A stretch of 64,000 nucleotides of DNA from Chitinimonas koreensis (GCF_014353015.1 NZ_CP060704.1:2877001-2941000), one strand, 5' to 3'; counted from the stretch's first letter, positions 34,966-44,161 are shown. Numbers and translations are program-made. The notes: generated from the letters alone by a model not told the origin.

Positions 34966-36396
34966 ATGATCCGCCTGACCACCTCCAACGGCGCTCCCGT
35001 CGCCGACAACCAGAATTCGCTGACCGCCGGCGCCCATGGCCCGGTGCTGCTGCAGGACTTCCACCTGATCGAAAAGCTGGCCCAGTTCAACCGCGAGCGC
35101 ATCCCCGAGCGCGTGGTGCATGCCAAGGGCTCGGGCGCCTACGGCACCTTCACCGTCAACGCCGACATCACCCGCTATACCCGCGCCAAACTGTTCGACA
35201 CGATCGGCAAGCAGACGCCGGTATTCCTGCGCTTCTCCACCGTCGGCGGCGAGAAGGGCTCGGCCGACACCGAGCGCGATCCGCGCGGCTTCGCGGTCAA
35301 GTTCTACACCGAGGAAGGCAACTGGGACCTGGCCGGCAACAACACTCCGGTGTTCTTCATCCGCGACCCGAGCAAGTTTCCCGATTTCGTCCACACCCAG
35401 AAGCGCGATCCGCAGACCAACCTGAAGAGCCCGACCGCGATGTGGGACTTCTGGTCGCTCAACCCGGCCTCGCTGCACATGGTCACCATCCTGTTCTCGG
35501 ACCGCGGCACGCCGGACGGTTACCGCTTCATGCACGGCTTCGGCAGCCATACCTTCAGCATGATCAACGCCGCCGGCGAGCGCTTCTGGGTCAAGTGGCA
35601 CTTCAAGTCCAAGCAGGGCATCCGCAACCTGACGCCGGCGCGGGCGACCGAGCTGGCCGGCAGCGATCCGGACTATGCCCAGCGCGATCTGTTCCAGGCG
35701 ATCGAGCGCGGCGAATTCCCGCAGTGGCGCGTCTGCATCCAGGTGATGCCGGAGGCCGAAGCCGCCCGCTACTACGTCGATCCGTTCGACCTGACCAAGG
35801 TGTGGAACCACCGCGACTATCCGCTGATCGAGGTCGGCACGCTGGAACTGAACCGCAACCCGGTCAACTACTTCGGCGAGGTCGAGCAGGCCGCCTTCTC
35901 GCCGTCCAACGTGGTGCCGGGCCTGGGCTTCTCGCCCGACAAGGTGCTGCAAGGCCGGCTGTTCGCCTACCCGGATGCCCACCGCTACCGCGTCGGCACC
36001 AATTTCGCCCAGTTGCCGGTCAATGCGCCGAAGTGCCCGTTCCACACCTATCACCGCGACGGCGCGATGGCGCTCGGCGACAACGGCGGCAGCGGCCCGA
36101 ACTACGAGCCGAACAGCTTCGGCACGCCGGCGGCCGACCCCACGGTGGCCGAACCGCCGCTGCGGCTCGACGGCGCAGCCGGCCGCTACGACCATCGCCA
36201 GGGCAACGACGACTACACCCAGGCCGGCGACCTGTTCCGGCTGATGAGCGGCGAGCAGCGGCAACTGCTGATCGACAATATCGTCGGCGCCATGCGGGGC
36301 GTGCCGGTCGAGATCCAGCGCCGCCAGATCGAGCACTTCCGCCGCGCCGATCCGGCCTATGGTGCGGGCGTCGCGCAGGGCCTGAAGCTCGATTGA
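34966..36396 (+). CDS. katA: Monofunctional heme catalase
   Basis: Clade 3-type small-subunit catalase, 476 residues, dismuting H2O2 in the cytoplasm. Distal heme site RVVHAKGSGAYG (His52), the asparagine region in NNTPVFFIRDPSKFPDFVH, and the proximal tyrosine motif RLFAYPDAHRYR (Tyr335), with VVPGLGFSPDKVLQ before it. The start at 34966 has AGGAG 8 bases upstream. Preceded by a possible 21-residue leader frame and divergent from kynA. No OxyR or catalase-associated ankyrin gene is adjacent. A terminator follows. Confidence 0.97.
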   Translation: MIRLTTSNGAPVADNQNSLTAGAHGPVLLQDFHLIEKLAQFNRERIPERVVHAKGSGAYGTFTVNADITRYTRAKLFDTIGKQTPVFLRFSTVGGEKGSADTERDPRGFAVKFYTEEGNWDLAGNNTPVFFIRDPSKFPDFVHTQKRDPQTNLKSPTAMWDFWSLNPASLHMVTILFSDRGTPDGYRFMHGFGSHTFSMINAAGERFWVKWHFKSKQGIRNLTPARATELAGSDPDYAQRDLFQAIERGEFPQWRVCIQVMPEAEAARYYVDPFDLTKVWNHRDYPLIEVGTLELNRNPVNYFGEVEQAAFSPSNVVPGLGFSPDKVLQGRLFAYPDAHRYRVGTNFAQLPVNAPKCPFHTYHRDGAMALGDNGGSGPNYEPNSFGTPAADPTVAEPPLRLDGAAGRYDHRQGNDDYTQAGDLFRLMSGEQRQLLIDNIVGAMRGVPVEIQRRQIEHFRRADPAYGAGVAQGLKLD

Positions 36397-36802
36397 GTCT
36401 GTGATCGAAGGTAGTGAACGGAAGGGCCGCCATGCGAATGACGGCCCTTCCCGCTTCGGCACCTGGAAAAAAAGAAGGCATGCCCGTAAGGACATGCCGT
36501 CGAAAAACTCCCGGAGAGGAGCGAAGACAAACGAGATGAGCATGGCGAGGGGCCGTCCGGCCCGCCTGCTGCGACCGGGATCGGCTCCATCCGACAGGAG
36601 CGATCGTCGATCGGCGTTCCGGCCTTTCCCTTGCGATGCAGAGTTAACGATAACATAATTCGAGCAGCAGTCCAGCCCCTCGACGTAACGGCCGGCCCAA
36701 TGCTGCAAGAGTGCGTCGCAATACGGAACATCGGCCGCATCGGCAGCCGTCCGATCGGTCATCCACCAGGAAGGGATGGGAGACATGCACCGGAGTGCCG
36801 CG
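36397..36802. other. Intergenic region after katA
   Basis: About 400 bases without a convincing gene. It has the katA terminator (36420-36451), a second small inverted repeat GGCATG...CATGCC (about 36478-36499) after an A-rich stretch, and an AT-rich patch GTTAACGATAACATAATTCG near 36644-36663 that could be a promoter for the downstream binding-protein gene. Confidence 0.5.
36420..36451 (+). terminator. katA terminator
   Basis: GGAAGGGCCG (36420-36429) pairs with CGGCCCTTCC (36442-36451), 24 bases past the katA stop. No T run follows. Confidence 0.7.
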
Positions 36803-37549
36803 ATGAAGATCCTGATCTGGGCCTGTACGCTGGCCCTGCTGCTGCCGGCCCAGGCCGCCAAGCTGACGCTGTGCGGAGTCGAATGGGGGCCGTTCAGCGT
36901 GCCCGAGGGCGACCAGCTGGTGCGCGGCATCTCGGTCGAGATCCAGCGCGAGGCGTTCCGGCGCCTCGGCATCATCGATCTCGAGTTCCGCAAGGCGCCC
37001 TGGCTGCGCTGCAAGACCGGCGTGCAGCATGGCAGCTACGACGCGGTGCTCGACGCCATTCCGGACCGCGACATGGTGGCCGGCGCGGTGCCGAGCGCCT
37101 ATTTCCCGGTGGCGGTCTATGTGCGGCAGGACTGCCCGCACGACACCTTCTCGTGGAACGCGATGCGCGGCAAGACCGTCGGCGTGGTGCACGGCTACCA
37201 CTATCCGGGCAACATCGACCGCTTCGACGGCTGGAGCCGCGACGAATCGGTCGATGACGAGCAAGCGATGGTGAAGCTCAAGGCCGGCCGCTACCACCAC
37301 CTGCTGAGCGACATCTTCACCGCCCCGGCCATGTCGGAAAAAGTCGGCGTGCCGATCAAGATGCTCAAGCCGATGCTCGGCGCGCACGGCCTGTTCCTGG
37401 TGTTCGGCAAGCGCAATCAGGCGCTGGCCGATCGCCACGCGGCCGTGCTGGCCGACATGATCGAGGACGGCAGCATGGACCGGATCTACCGGCGTTACCT
37501 GCCCTACGGCTACACCGACCTGCAACGCCAGCTGGCAGGCCTGCGCTGA
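36803..37549 (+). CDS. Substrate-binding domain protein (family 3-like, orphan)
   Basis: 248-residue periplasmic binding-protein fold with signal peptide MKILIWACTLALLLPAQA. Weakly conserved family 3 features: LTLCGVEWGPFSVPEGDQ, RGISVEIQREAFRRLGI, DAVLDAIPDRDMVAG. A conserved RRYLPYGYTDLQRQ forms the end. Such proteins in betaproteobacteria often lack transport partners; no permease is adjacent here. ATG 36803 chosen because GGAG precedes it by 7 bases and it directly starts the signal peptide; an earlier ATG at 36776 would add a hydrophilic leader. Its stop abuts the stop of the convergent LacI gene without a spacer. Confidence 0.8.
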   Translation: MKILIWACTLALLLPAQAAKLTLCGVEWGPFSVPEGDQLVRGISVEIQREAFRRLGIIDLEFRKAPWLRCKTGVQHGSYDAVLDAIPDRDMVAGAVPSAYFPVAVYVRQDCPHDTFSWNAMRGKTVGVVHGYHYPGNIDRFDGWSRDESVDDEQAMVKLKAGRYHHLLSDIFTAPAMSEKVGVPIKMLKPMLGAHGLFLVFGKRNQALADRHAAVLADMIEDGSMDRIYRRYLPYGYTDLQRQLAGLR

Positions 37550-38581
37550 TTACCGCGCGGCAGCGAGCGCCGGACCGGTCGAATCGCGCAGCACCAGCTC
37601 GCTGGGCAGCTCGATCGTCTGGGCTTCCTGGTCCGGATGCTCGATGCGCTGGATCAGCAGCCGCACCGCCTGCTCGCTGATGTCGGCGAACGGCTGGCGC
37701 ACGGTGCTCAGCCGAGGGAAGACATAGCTCGCCTGCTGCACGTCGTCGAAGCCCAGCACCGAGATGTCCTCGGGCACCCGGAGCCCGCTGGCCTTGATCG
37801 CATCCATCGCGCCGAAGGCCATGAAATCGTTGGCGGCGAAGATCGCTGTCGGCGGCTGCGGCTGGGCCAAGAGGCGCCGGGCGGCCTCGTAGCCGGTGCA
37901 CTGCTGGAAATCGCCGTCGACCACCTGCGCCGACGCGGCGAGGCCGGCCTCGGCCAGCACGTCGCGATAGCCCTGCTCGCGCGCCTGGCTCTGGCCGGTG
38001 AAGGGCGTGCCGGCCAGGAAGGCGATGCGGCGGTGGCCGAGTTCGAGCAGATGGGCGGTGGCGGCCCGGGCGCCCTGGTAGTTGTCGGCCCGCACCACCG
38101 GCAGCGCGGTCTCGCTGCGGCAGTAGCCGACCAACACCACCGGCACCTGCTCGGGACTCTGTTCGAAGAAGGCCAGCTGGCTGTCCGGCGAGCCCGGCAG
38201 CACCAGCAGCAGGCCATCGCACACGCCGCGCAGCAGCCGGCCGACGTCGGGCCGCGACGGCATGTCGGGCAGCGAGGCCGCGTTGTAGATCAAGAGGTCG
38301 CGCCCGCTGCGCTTCACCACGTTGCTGACCTTGCCGATGATGTCGGCGATCAGCGGCGACTCGAGGCTGCTCACCATCAGGCCCAGCACGTTGGTGCGGC
38401 TGCCCTTGAGCACCTTGGCCGACAGATTGGGTGCGTAACCGAGCTCGGCGGCCACCGCCAGCACCTTCTCGCGCGTCTTCTCGGCCACGTAGCCGCGGCC
38501 GCTCAGCGCGCGCGAAACGGTCATCACCGACACGCCGGCCTTCTTGGCCACATCGATCACCGTGACGGGAACCTCGGACAT
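37550..38581 (-). CDS. LacI family transcriptional regulator
   Basis: 343 residues. The N-terminal helix-turn-helix TVIDVAKKAGVSVMTVSRAL with hinge SGRGYVAEKTREKVLAVAAELGYAPN is classic LacI/GalR; a periplasmic-binding-like effector domain follows (LGLMVSSLESPLIADIIGKV, IFAANDFMAFGAMDAIKASG, ISVLGFDDVQQASYVFP). Gluconate/sugar-type GntR-like relatives share AKVLKGSRTNVLGL. ATG 38581 is supported by AGGGAG; an in-frame GTG lies two codons earlier. No sugar genes are adjacent, so the target operon is unknown. A short AT-rich segment with TTATAAATTAATTGG at about 38595 is the probable promoter/operator. Confidence 0.9.
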   Translation of the reverse strand: MSEVPVTVIDVAKKAGVSVMTVSRALSGRGYVAEKTREKVLAVAAELGYAPNLSAKVLKGSRTNVLGLMVSSLESPLIADIIGKVSNVVKRSGRDLLIYNAASLPDMPSRPDVGRLLRGVCDGLLLVLPGSPDSQLAFFEQSPEQVPVVLVGYCRSETALPVVRADNYQGARAATAHLLELGHRRIAFLAGTPFTGQSQAREQGYRDVLAEAGLAASAQVVDGDFQQCTGYEAARRLLAQPQPPTAIFAANDFMAFGAMDAIKASGLRVPEDISVLGFDDVQQASYVFPRLSTVRQPFADISEQAVRLLIQRIEHPDQEAQTIELPSELVLRDSTGPALAAAR

Positions 38582-38817
38582 GCGCACTCCCTGCTTTATA
38601 AATTAATTGGTCTGTCATGCGGCGCCGCGGCCGAAGGCCGCTAGTTTCCGCCAAGCGCGGCCCGGCACCAAGCGGTAGATGTACCGCCAGGCCCGCATTG
38701 TGGCGCAAGCGGCGCGATCATGCGTACGGACTATCGCCATCGCAGGAACATTCAATTTCCCTCGCGGTCGTTCCGCTTGCACGATGAAGACCTCAACCCA
38801 CGCAAGGAGGATTGCTC

Positions 38818-39285
38818 ATGGACATCCATCTCGGCATCGACGAAACGAAGCGCCAGGCCATCGCCGAAGGCCTGTCGCGGCTGCTGGCCGACACCTACAC
38901 GCTCTACCTGCAGACCCACAACTTCCACTGGAACGTCACCGGCCCGATGTTCAACACGCTGCACCTGATGTTCGAGCAGCAGTACACCGAGCTGGCGCTG
39001 GCGGTCGACCTGGTGGCCGAGCGCATCCGTGCGCTCGGCTTCCCGGCGCCGGGCACCTATGCCGCGTTCGACCGGCTGTCGACGGTGAAGGAGGTCGACG
39101 GCGTGCCGCCGGCCAAGGAGATGATCGCGATCCTGCTCAAGGGCCAGGAAGCGGTGGTGCGCACCGCGCGCGGCCTGCTGCCGCTGGTCGGCGAAGTCGG
39201 CGACGAAGCGAGCGCCGACCTCCTGACCCAGCGCTTGCAAGTCCACGAGAAGACCGCCTGGATGCTGCGCTCGCTGCTCGAATAG
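38818..39285 (+). CDS. dps: Dps family DNA-binding ferritin-like protein
   Basis: 155-residue miniferritin that forms 12-subunit shells, oxidises Fe(II) with H2O2 and protects DNA. Ferroxidase residues are visible: QTHNFHWNVTGP (His37), LHLMFEQQYTELALAVDLVAERI (His49, Asp64, Glu68). The N-terminus is short and not Lys-rich, so DNA binding may be weak. ATG at 38818 with AAGGAGG 6 bases upstream. Monocistronic, between divergent LacI and convergent DMT genes. Function agrees with the nearby catalase, but no shared operator was identified. Confidence 0.94.
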   Translation: MDIHLGIDETKRQAIAEGLSRLLADTYTLYLQTHNFHWNVTGPMFNTLHLMFEQQYTELALAVDLVAERIRALGFPAPGTYAAFDRLSTVKEVDGVPPAKEMIAILLKGQEAVVRTARGLLPLVGEVGDEASADLLTQRLQVHEKTAWMLRSLLE

Positions 39286-39334
39286 TGCAGACAGCAACAG
39301 TGGGCAATGCAGCGCACGGCCCGGCCGCGCGGCG

Positions 39335-40210
39335 CTAGCCTTCGCGCCGCGGCGGCCACAGGCCGATGGCCAGCGCCGTGCCGGCCAGGATCACCGCGCC
39401 GCCGGCGATCATCGCCGGCGTCAGCGCCTCGGCCAGGAACAGCCCGCCCCAGGCGATGGCGAACAGCGGGATCAGGAAGGTGACGGCGACCGCCTTGCTC
39501 GGCCCGACATGGGCGATCAGGCGGAAGTAGAGGAAATAGGCCAGTGCGGTGCAAGCCGCCGCCAGTGCGATCGCGGCCTGCCAGGCCTGGGCCGGCGGCG
39601 ATTGCGGCGGCCATAGCCAGGCCGCCAGCGGCAGCAGCATCAGCGCCGCGGCGCCCTGGCTGCCGGTCGCCACCACCAGCGGCGCGACGCCGGCGAGCTT
39701 CTGCTTGGTGTAGTTGGCGGCGATGCCGTAGGACAGCGTGGCCGCCAGCGCCGCGACGATGGCGAAGCCGTCGCCGCCCGGCTTGAAGCTCACCTTGCCC
39801 CAGACCAGCACCACCACGCCGACGAAGCCGATGGCGAGACCGGCCACCCGTGTGGCCGGCAAGGGCGAGCGCAGCCACAGGTAGGCGACCAGCGCGCTCC
39901 ACAGCGGAGTGGTCGCATTGAGCACGGCGGTGAAACCGGCCGACAGCGACAGCGTGGCCCAGGCGAACAGGCAGAACGGCAGCGCCGAATTGAGCAGGCC
40001 GACCACCGCCAGCGGCAACGCGTGGCGCCGGATCGCGCCGGCCTCGCGGCGCCACAGCAGCACCGGCAACAGGCACAAGGTGGCGAGCGCGACGCGGACG
40101 AAGATCAGCGCGACCGGGCCGAAGGCCGGCGCGGCGACGCGCATGAACAGGAAGGATGCGCCCCACAGGGCGGCGAGCAGGATGAGTTCGGCGAGGTCGC
40201 TGGGTTTCAT
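39335..40210 (-). CDS. EamA/DMT superfamily transporter (second)
   Basis: 291-residue exporter-type membrane protein with two EamA repeats. ELILLAALWGASFLFMRVAAPAF and the conserved SLSAGFTAVLNATTPLWSAL in repeat one; IAHVGPSKAVAVTFLIPLFAI and LAEALTPAMIAGGAVILAG in repeat two. Ten predicted helices. Not closely similar to the DMT protein at 22366. Substrate unknown. Convergent with dps; upstream gene on the same strand is HU. Confidence 0.9.
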   Translation of the reverse strand: MKPSDLAELILLAALWGASFLFMRVAAPAFGPVALIFVRVALATLCLLPVLLWRREAGAIRRHALPLAVVGLLNSALPFCLFAWATLSLSAGFTAVLNATTPLWSALVAYLWLRSPLPATRVAGLAIGFVGVVVLVWGKVSFKPGGDGFAIVAALAATLSYGIAANYTKQKLAGVAPLVVATGSQGAAALMLLPLAAWLWPPQSPPAQAWQAAIALAAACTALAYFLYFRLIAHVGPSKAVAVTFLIPLFAIAWGGLFLAEALTPAMIAGGAVILAGTALAIGLWPPRREG

Positions 40211-40342
40211 GGCCGACCTGCCTTCATCGTCTCGAGCGTAGATGCGCCGCTGCGGCCGGGCGGCGCCTTCTTCCCGGCGCGCCCCGGATCAGATCCCTCG
40301 CACCGGGCCGGCCCCGTCCCGCCGCGTCGCGGCGGCATCAAT

Positions 40343-40367
40343 AAAAACGGCGCCCGCAGCGCCGTTT
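40343..40367 (-). terminator. Terminator of the HU gene
   Basis: AAACGGCGC (40345-40353) pairs with GCGCCGTTT (40359-40367). On the minus strand the stem is followed by TTTTTAT. It begins 12 bases past the HU stop. Confidence 0.85.
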
Positions 40368-40379
40368 CCATCGCAGGTC

Positions 40380-40667
40380 TCAGGCCACCGAGTCCTTCAG
40401 TGCCTTCACGGCGGTGAACGCGGGCACGCGCTTGGCCGGGATCTTGATCTCTTCGCCGGTCTTGGGATTGCGGCCGACCTTGGCAGCCTTGTCCTTGACC
40501 TTCAGCTTGCCGATGCCGGGCAGCGTCACTTCCTCGCCGGCCTTCAGCTGTTCTTGCACCACGCCGGTCAGGGCGACCAGCACGCGCGTCACATCGGCCT
40601 TGGTGACCGACTGGCCATCTTGGGCGGCCTGGGCGGCAACGGCTTCGATGAGTTGGGCTTGATTCAT
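40380..40667 (-). CDS. HU family DNA-binding protein
   Basis: 95-residue nucleoid protein that bends DNA. MNQAQLIEAVAAQAAQDGQS, an HU-like helical dimerisation region, then LPGIGKLKVKDKAAKVGRNPKTGEEIKIPAKRVPAF, the HU arm and signature with the conserved RNPxTGE and proline. The N-terminal half deviates from housekeeping HupB, so this may be an accessory HU paralogue. ATG 40667 gives the normal HU start. Single gene with its own terminator. Confidence 0.93.
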   Translation of the reverse strand: MNQAQLIEAVAAQAAQDGQSVTKADVTRVLVALTGVVQEQLKAGEEVTLPGIGKLKVKDKAAKVGRNPKTGEEIKIPAKRVPAFTAVKALKDSVA

Positions 40668-40815
40668 GTTTTGTTTTCCTCGGCAGGATGGATGAATTTC
40701 GTACACGACCGGCGACCGTGTCTGCGCTGGCTGCGCAAGCGCGCAATATTGCCAGTTTGCGCGCGCCGGTCAAACCGGAATTGCACCGAAAGGCCCGATT
40801 CTGCGTGATTTTCAT

Positions 40816-41697
40816 TCAATTGACCGCCTCCGACGGACGGTGGCGGCCGAGTTCCAGCCCGAGCAGCGCCTGCTTGCGCACTTCGCCCCAGCGGTAGCCG
40901 CCGAGGCCGCCATCATGCCGGATCACCCGGTGGCAGGGAATCAGCAGGCCGATCGGATTGGCGCCGACCGCGCTGCCGACCGCGCGCGCGGCACCGGGCT
41001 GGCCGACGCGTGCCGCCAGCTCGCCATAGGTGGTCAGCCGGCCTTCGGGCAGCGCCAGCAGCGCCTCCCAGACCTTGAGCTGGAACCGGGTTCCCTTGAC
41101 GAACAAGTGCACCGGCTCGGGCCGGCTGTAGCCGGCGAACAGGCGCTGCGCCAGCTTCGCCGCGGCGGCGTCGTCGCGCTCGAGCGCGGCGGCCGGCCAG
41201 TCGTGCCGAAGCTCGGCCAGCCGGATCGACTCATCGCCGTCGACGAAGGCCAGCTTGCACAGGCCGCGCGCGGTCTCGGCCAGCAGCGCCTTGCCCAGCG
41301 GGGTAGCCGCCACGCCCCAGACGATGGCCAGTCCGGCGCCGCCGCTGCGCACCTCGCCGGGGCTGGCCGCCTCGCAGCTGACCAGCAGATCGTGCAGCCG
41401 GCCGGGGCCGGACAGGCCGGCCTCGAGGCTGGCGCCGAGCACGTCGTCGCCGGCCCGCAGCGCGGCGCGCGCGCGCTCCTTGGCCAGGTGCTGCAGGAAG
41501 CGCTTGGGGCTGACGCCGGCCCAGCGCGCGAACAGCTTCTGCAGGTGGAATTCGGACAGGCCGACATGCCCGGCCAGTTCGGCCAGCGAGGGCTGCCGTT
41601 CGGCGTGGCTGCGCAGCCAGCCGAGCGCAGCAGCCACGGTGTCGTAGGCGCGGGCGCGTTCGTCGAGGTCTTCGGAGGAGGGGATGGCGGTTTCCAT
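40816..41697 (-). CDS. AraC-type HTH / O6-methylguanine-DNA methyltransferase (Ada-like without the N-terminal metal domain)
   Basis: 293-residue bifunctional protein. An N-terminal AraC helix-turn-helix region (LAELAGHVGLSEFHLQKLF, GVSPKRFLQHL) joins a C-terminal alkyltransferase, in which NPIGLLIPCHRVIRHDGGLGGYRWG holds the acceptor cysteine (Cys255). It repairs O6-methylguanine by suicidal methyl transfer. The Ada zinc-binding N-domain that senses methylphosphotriesters is absent, so autoinduction through that signal is not expected; many proteobacteria carry this form. Start METAIPSSEDLDERAR at 41697. Downstream of the cyclase on the same strand (62-base gap). Confidence 0.92.
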   Translation of the reverse strand: METAIPSSEDLDERARAYDTVAAALGWLRSHAERQPSLAELAGHVGLSEFHLQKLFARWAGVSPKRFLQHLAKERARAALRAGDDVLGASLEAGLSGPGRLHDLLVSCEAASPGEVRSGGAGLAIVWGVAATPLGKALLAETARGLCKLAFVDGDESIRLAELRHDWPAAALERDDAAAAKLAQRLFAGYSRPEPVHLFVKGTRFQLKVWEALLALPEGRLTTYGELAARVGQPGAARAVGSAVGANPIGLLIPCHRVIRHDGGLGGYRWGEVRKQALLGLELGRHRPSEAVN

Positions 41698-41759
41698 GAA
41701 GCCGATCTTAGTCAGCGCGGCCGGGGACGCACACCCGATTCTTGCGCCGCCGGCACGGC

Positions 41760-42359
41760 TCAGGCGGAGCCGTCGGCCTCGCGGTAGCGGTAGGCCGGCC
41801 GGCGGCCGAACAGCTCGCCGTGCGGCTCGAACCGATGCTGCGGCAGCGCATCGCGGAACGGGCCGGTGGCCAGGATCTCGCCGCCGTGGGCGATCTCTTC
41901 GCCGAGCTTGGACGCGGCATTGAGCTCGGCGCCCCACAGCTCGCCGTCGTCGATGCACAGCATGGTGCCGTAGCCCAGGCCGATGCAGACCTCGATGCGC
42001 GTCTCCGGCTGCCGCGTCGGATTGACGGCCACGGTGGCCGCCACCATGGCGCGCGCGCAGGCCAGCGCGTCGGCCGGCTCGGCGAACACCAGCAGCAGCG
42101 AATCGCCCTCGCGCTTGACGCAGCGGCCGCCATGCTGGGCGGCCAGCGGCAGGAACAGCGCCTCGGCTTCGTCGATCAGCTGCAGGAAGTGGACGATGCC
42201 GAAGGCCTCGACCGCGCGCGAGAAGCCGACCAGGTCGGTGAACATCACCGCCAGCGTGCGGCCGAAGCGCGCGGTGATGGCGGCGTCGATCGCCGCCAGG
42301 TCGGCGCCGTCGGCGCGCCGCCGGGCCAGCAGCGCGGCCAGTTCCGCGGCGTCGCTCAT
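41760..42359 (-). CDS. Class III adenylate/guanylate cyclase domain protein
   Basis: 199-residue single-domain nucleotidyl cyclase. Metal-binding aspartates lie in LAVMFTDLVGFSRAVE and VKREGDSLLLVF; the transition-state asparagine is in WGAELNAASKLGEE, but the usual arginine four residues later is Lys. No sensor or membrane domain. Activity is possible but needs proof. It overlaps the pcaC-type gene by 4 bases (ATGA) and is translated after it, an unusual pairing. Product (cAMP or cGMP) is not decided by sequence. Confidence 0.82.
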   Translation of the reverse strand: MSDAAELAALLARRRADGADLAAIDAAITARFGRTLAVMFTDLVGFSRAVEAFGIVHFLQLIDEAEALFLPLAAQHGGRCVKREGDSLLLVFAEPADALACARAMVAATVAVNPTRQPETRIEVCIGLGYGTMLCIDDGELWGAELNAASKLGEEIAHGGEILATGPFRDALPQHRFEPHGELFGRRPAYRYREADGSA

Positions 42360-42775
42360 CGAGGCGGCTCGTCATTGGTCGCGGAAGCCGCCGCGGCATC
42401 GGCCGCCCCGGCCGCGGCGATCACCTCGCGCGCGGCGCGGAACGCATCGACGCACATCGGCACGCCGGCATAGACCGCCGAATGCATCAGCACCTCGCGG
42501 ATCTCGTCGACGCTGGCGCCGTTGTTGAGCGCGCCGCGCACGTGGCCCTTGAGCTCCTGGGCGCGGCCCAGCGCCGCCAGCATGGCCAGCGTGATCAGGC
42601 TGCGGGTCTTGCGGTCCAGCCCGTCGCGGTTCCATACCGTGCCCCAGGCCTGCTCGGTGATGAAGTGCTGCAGCGGACGGGTGAAATCGTCGGCCTCGGC
42701 GAAGGCCTTGTCGACGAAGGCGTCGCCCATCACCTCGCGGCGCACCTTGAGGCCGCGTTCGAATTGTTCGCTCAT
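42356..42775 (-). CDS. Carboxymuconolactone decarboxylase family protein (PcaC-like)
   Basis: 139-residue alpha-helical CMD-family protein. RGLKVRREVMGDAFVDKAFA and TEQAWGTVWNRDGLDRKTRSLITLAMLAALGR are the PcaC pattern, with LKGHVRGALNNGASVDEIREVLMH following. 4-carboxymuconolactone decarboxylase acts in protocatechuate breakdown, but no other pca genes are near, and it is coupled to a cyclase gene. The last 17 or so residues are an Ala-rich tail absent from typical PcaC. No AhpD-type CxxC. Divergent from the MscS gene. Confidence 0.85.
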   Translation of the reverse strand: MSEQFERGLKVRREVMGDAFVDKAFAEADDFTRPLQHFITEQAWGTVWNRDGLDRKTRSLITLAMLAALGRAQELKGHVRGALNNGASVDEIREVLMHSAVYAGVPMCVDAFRAAREVIAAAGAADAAAASATNDEPPR

Positions 42776-42847
42776 TTCGTCTCCCTATTCCGTTTCGTGT
42801 TTTCCGCTTCCCATAATAGCGGCCTCGCGCCACCGCCTCGAACGCCC

Positions 42848-44086
42848 ATGCCCCGCTACCCGCTGCTGTCCGCCCTGCTCCCGCTCCCCGCCCTGGCCGC
42901 CGGACCGGCCGTCCTGCCCGATACGCTGCTGCATGCGCTGGGCTACGCCGCGATCACCATCGCGCTGGCGCTGGCGGCAACCTGGCTGCTGGCGCGGCTG
43001 TCGCGCCGGCTGCTCGCCGCCGTGGTGCGGCCGCTGCGGCGGCCGGCGCGCCGGCTCGAGCAGCGCAGCCACCACCTGGTGCGCGCCCGCGCGCTGCTGC
43101 AGCTGCTCACCGGCCTGTTGCGGCTGGGCCGGCTGCTGCTGCTGGCGCTGATCGTCTACGTGACGATCGAGCGCTGCTTCAGCTATTTCCCGGCCACCCA
43201 GGCGCTGTCGGGCAAGCTGGCCGGCTGGCTGCTCGATCCGCTCAAGAACGGCGCGCTGCTGTTCGCGCGGGCGCTGCCGGACCTGCTGTTCCTCGCCGTG
43301 CTGGCCATCTGCACCCGCTACCTGCTGCGCGCCACGCGCTACCTGTTCCGCGAGATCGAGCGCGGCAAGCTGCGCATCGACGGCTTCTATCCAGACTGGG
43401 CCGGGCCGACGCAGAAGATCGCCAGCTTCCTCTTGATCGTGTTCGCGCTGATGGTGGCCTATCCCTACATCCCCGGCTCGGGCTCGGATGCGTTCAAGGG
43501 CGTGTCGCTGTTCATCGGCGTGCTGTTCTCGCTCGGCTCGACCGGCGCGGTGTCGAACATCGTGGCCGGCGTGATCCTGACCTATATGCGTGCCTACCGT
43601 GCCGGCGACCTGGTGCGCATCGGCGAGGTGCAGGGTGTAGTGATCAGCCATTCGCTGCTGGTGACCAAGCTGCACACCATCCGCAATCAGGAGATCACCA
43701 TCCCAAACTCGGTGGTGCTGCAGGGCCACGTCACCAACCTGTCGTCCAGCGGCGCCCGCCGCGGCGCGCTGGTCAGCACCGCGGTCACCATCGGCTACGA
43801 CACGCCGTGGCGCCAGGTGCATGCGCTGCTGCTGGAGGCGGCCGGCGCGACCGCGGAGGTGATGGCCTCGCCGCAACCGTTCGTGCTGCAGACCGAGCTG
43901 CAGGATTTCTACGTGCGCTACGAGCTGAACGCCTATACCGACCGGCCCGAGCGGCTGCCCTTCGTGCTGTCGGCGCTCAACGCCAATGTGCAGGACACCT
44001 TCAACCGCCACGGCGTGCAGATCATGTCGCCGCACTACTACGACCGCGCCCGTGCGCCGGTGCTGTCGCCGCCGCCGCACGACTGA
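42848..44086 (+). CDS. MscS family mechanosensitive ion channel
   Basis: 412-residue inner-membrane channel. Several N-terminal transmembrane helices (about residues 25-50, 85-110, 130-160, 185-210) precede the MscS core: FIGVLFSLGSTGAVSNIVAGVILTY is the pore helix TM3 and RAGDLVRIGEVQGVVISHSL the beta domain, followed by EITIPNSVVLQGHVTNLS. The TM3 GxxxG/Ala-Gly packing is present. Proteins like this gate with membrane tension; some are larger YbdG-type members. No ribosome binding site before ATG 42848, and a CATAAT -10-like element 30 bases upstream suggests a short leader. Confidence 0.9.
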   Translation: MPRYPLLSALLPLPALAAGPAVLPDTLLHALGYAAITIALALAATWLLARLSRRLLAAVVRPLRRPARRLEQRSHHLVRARALLQLLTGLLRLGRLLLLALIVYVTIERCFSYFPATQALSGKLAGWLLDPLKNGALLFARALPDLLFLAVLAICTRYLLRATRYLFREIERGKLRIDGFYPDWAGPTQKIASFLLIVFALMVAYPYIPGSGSDAFKGVSLFIGVLFSLGSTGAVSNIVAGVILTYMRAYRAGDLVRIGEVQGVVISHSLLVTKLHTIRNQEITIPNSVVLQGHVTNLSSSGARRGALVSTAVTIGYDTPWRQVHALLLEAAGATAEVMASPQPFVLQTELQDFYVRYELNAYTDRPERLPFVLSALNANVQDTFNRHGVQIMSPHYYDRARAPVLSPPPHD

Positions 44087-44161
44087 CCCGGCGGCGACGG
44101 CGGCCAGGCACTATAGATAAGCGACCGGCCCGCCAGCGGCCGGCACGACTAGGAGGATGCG

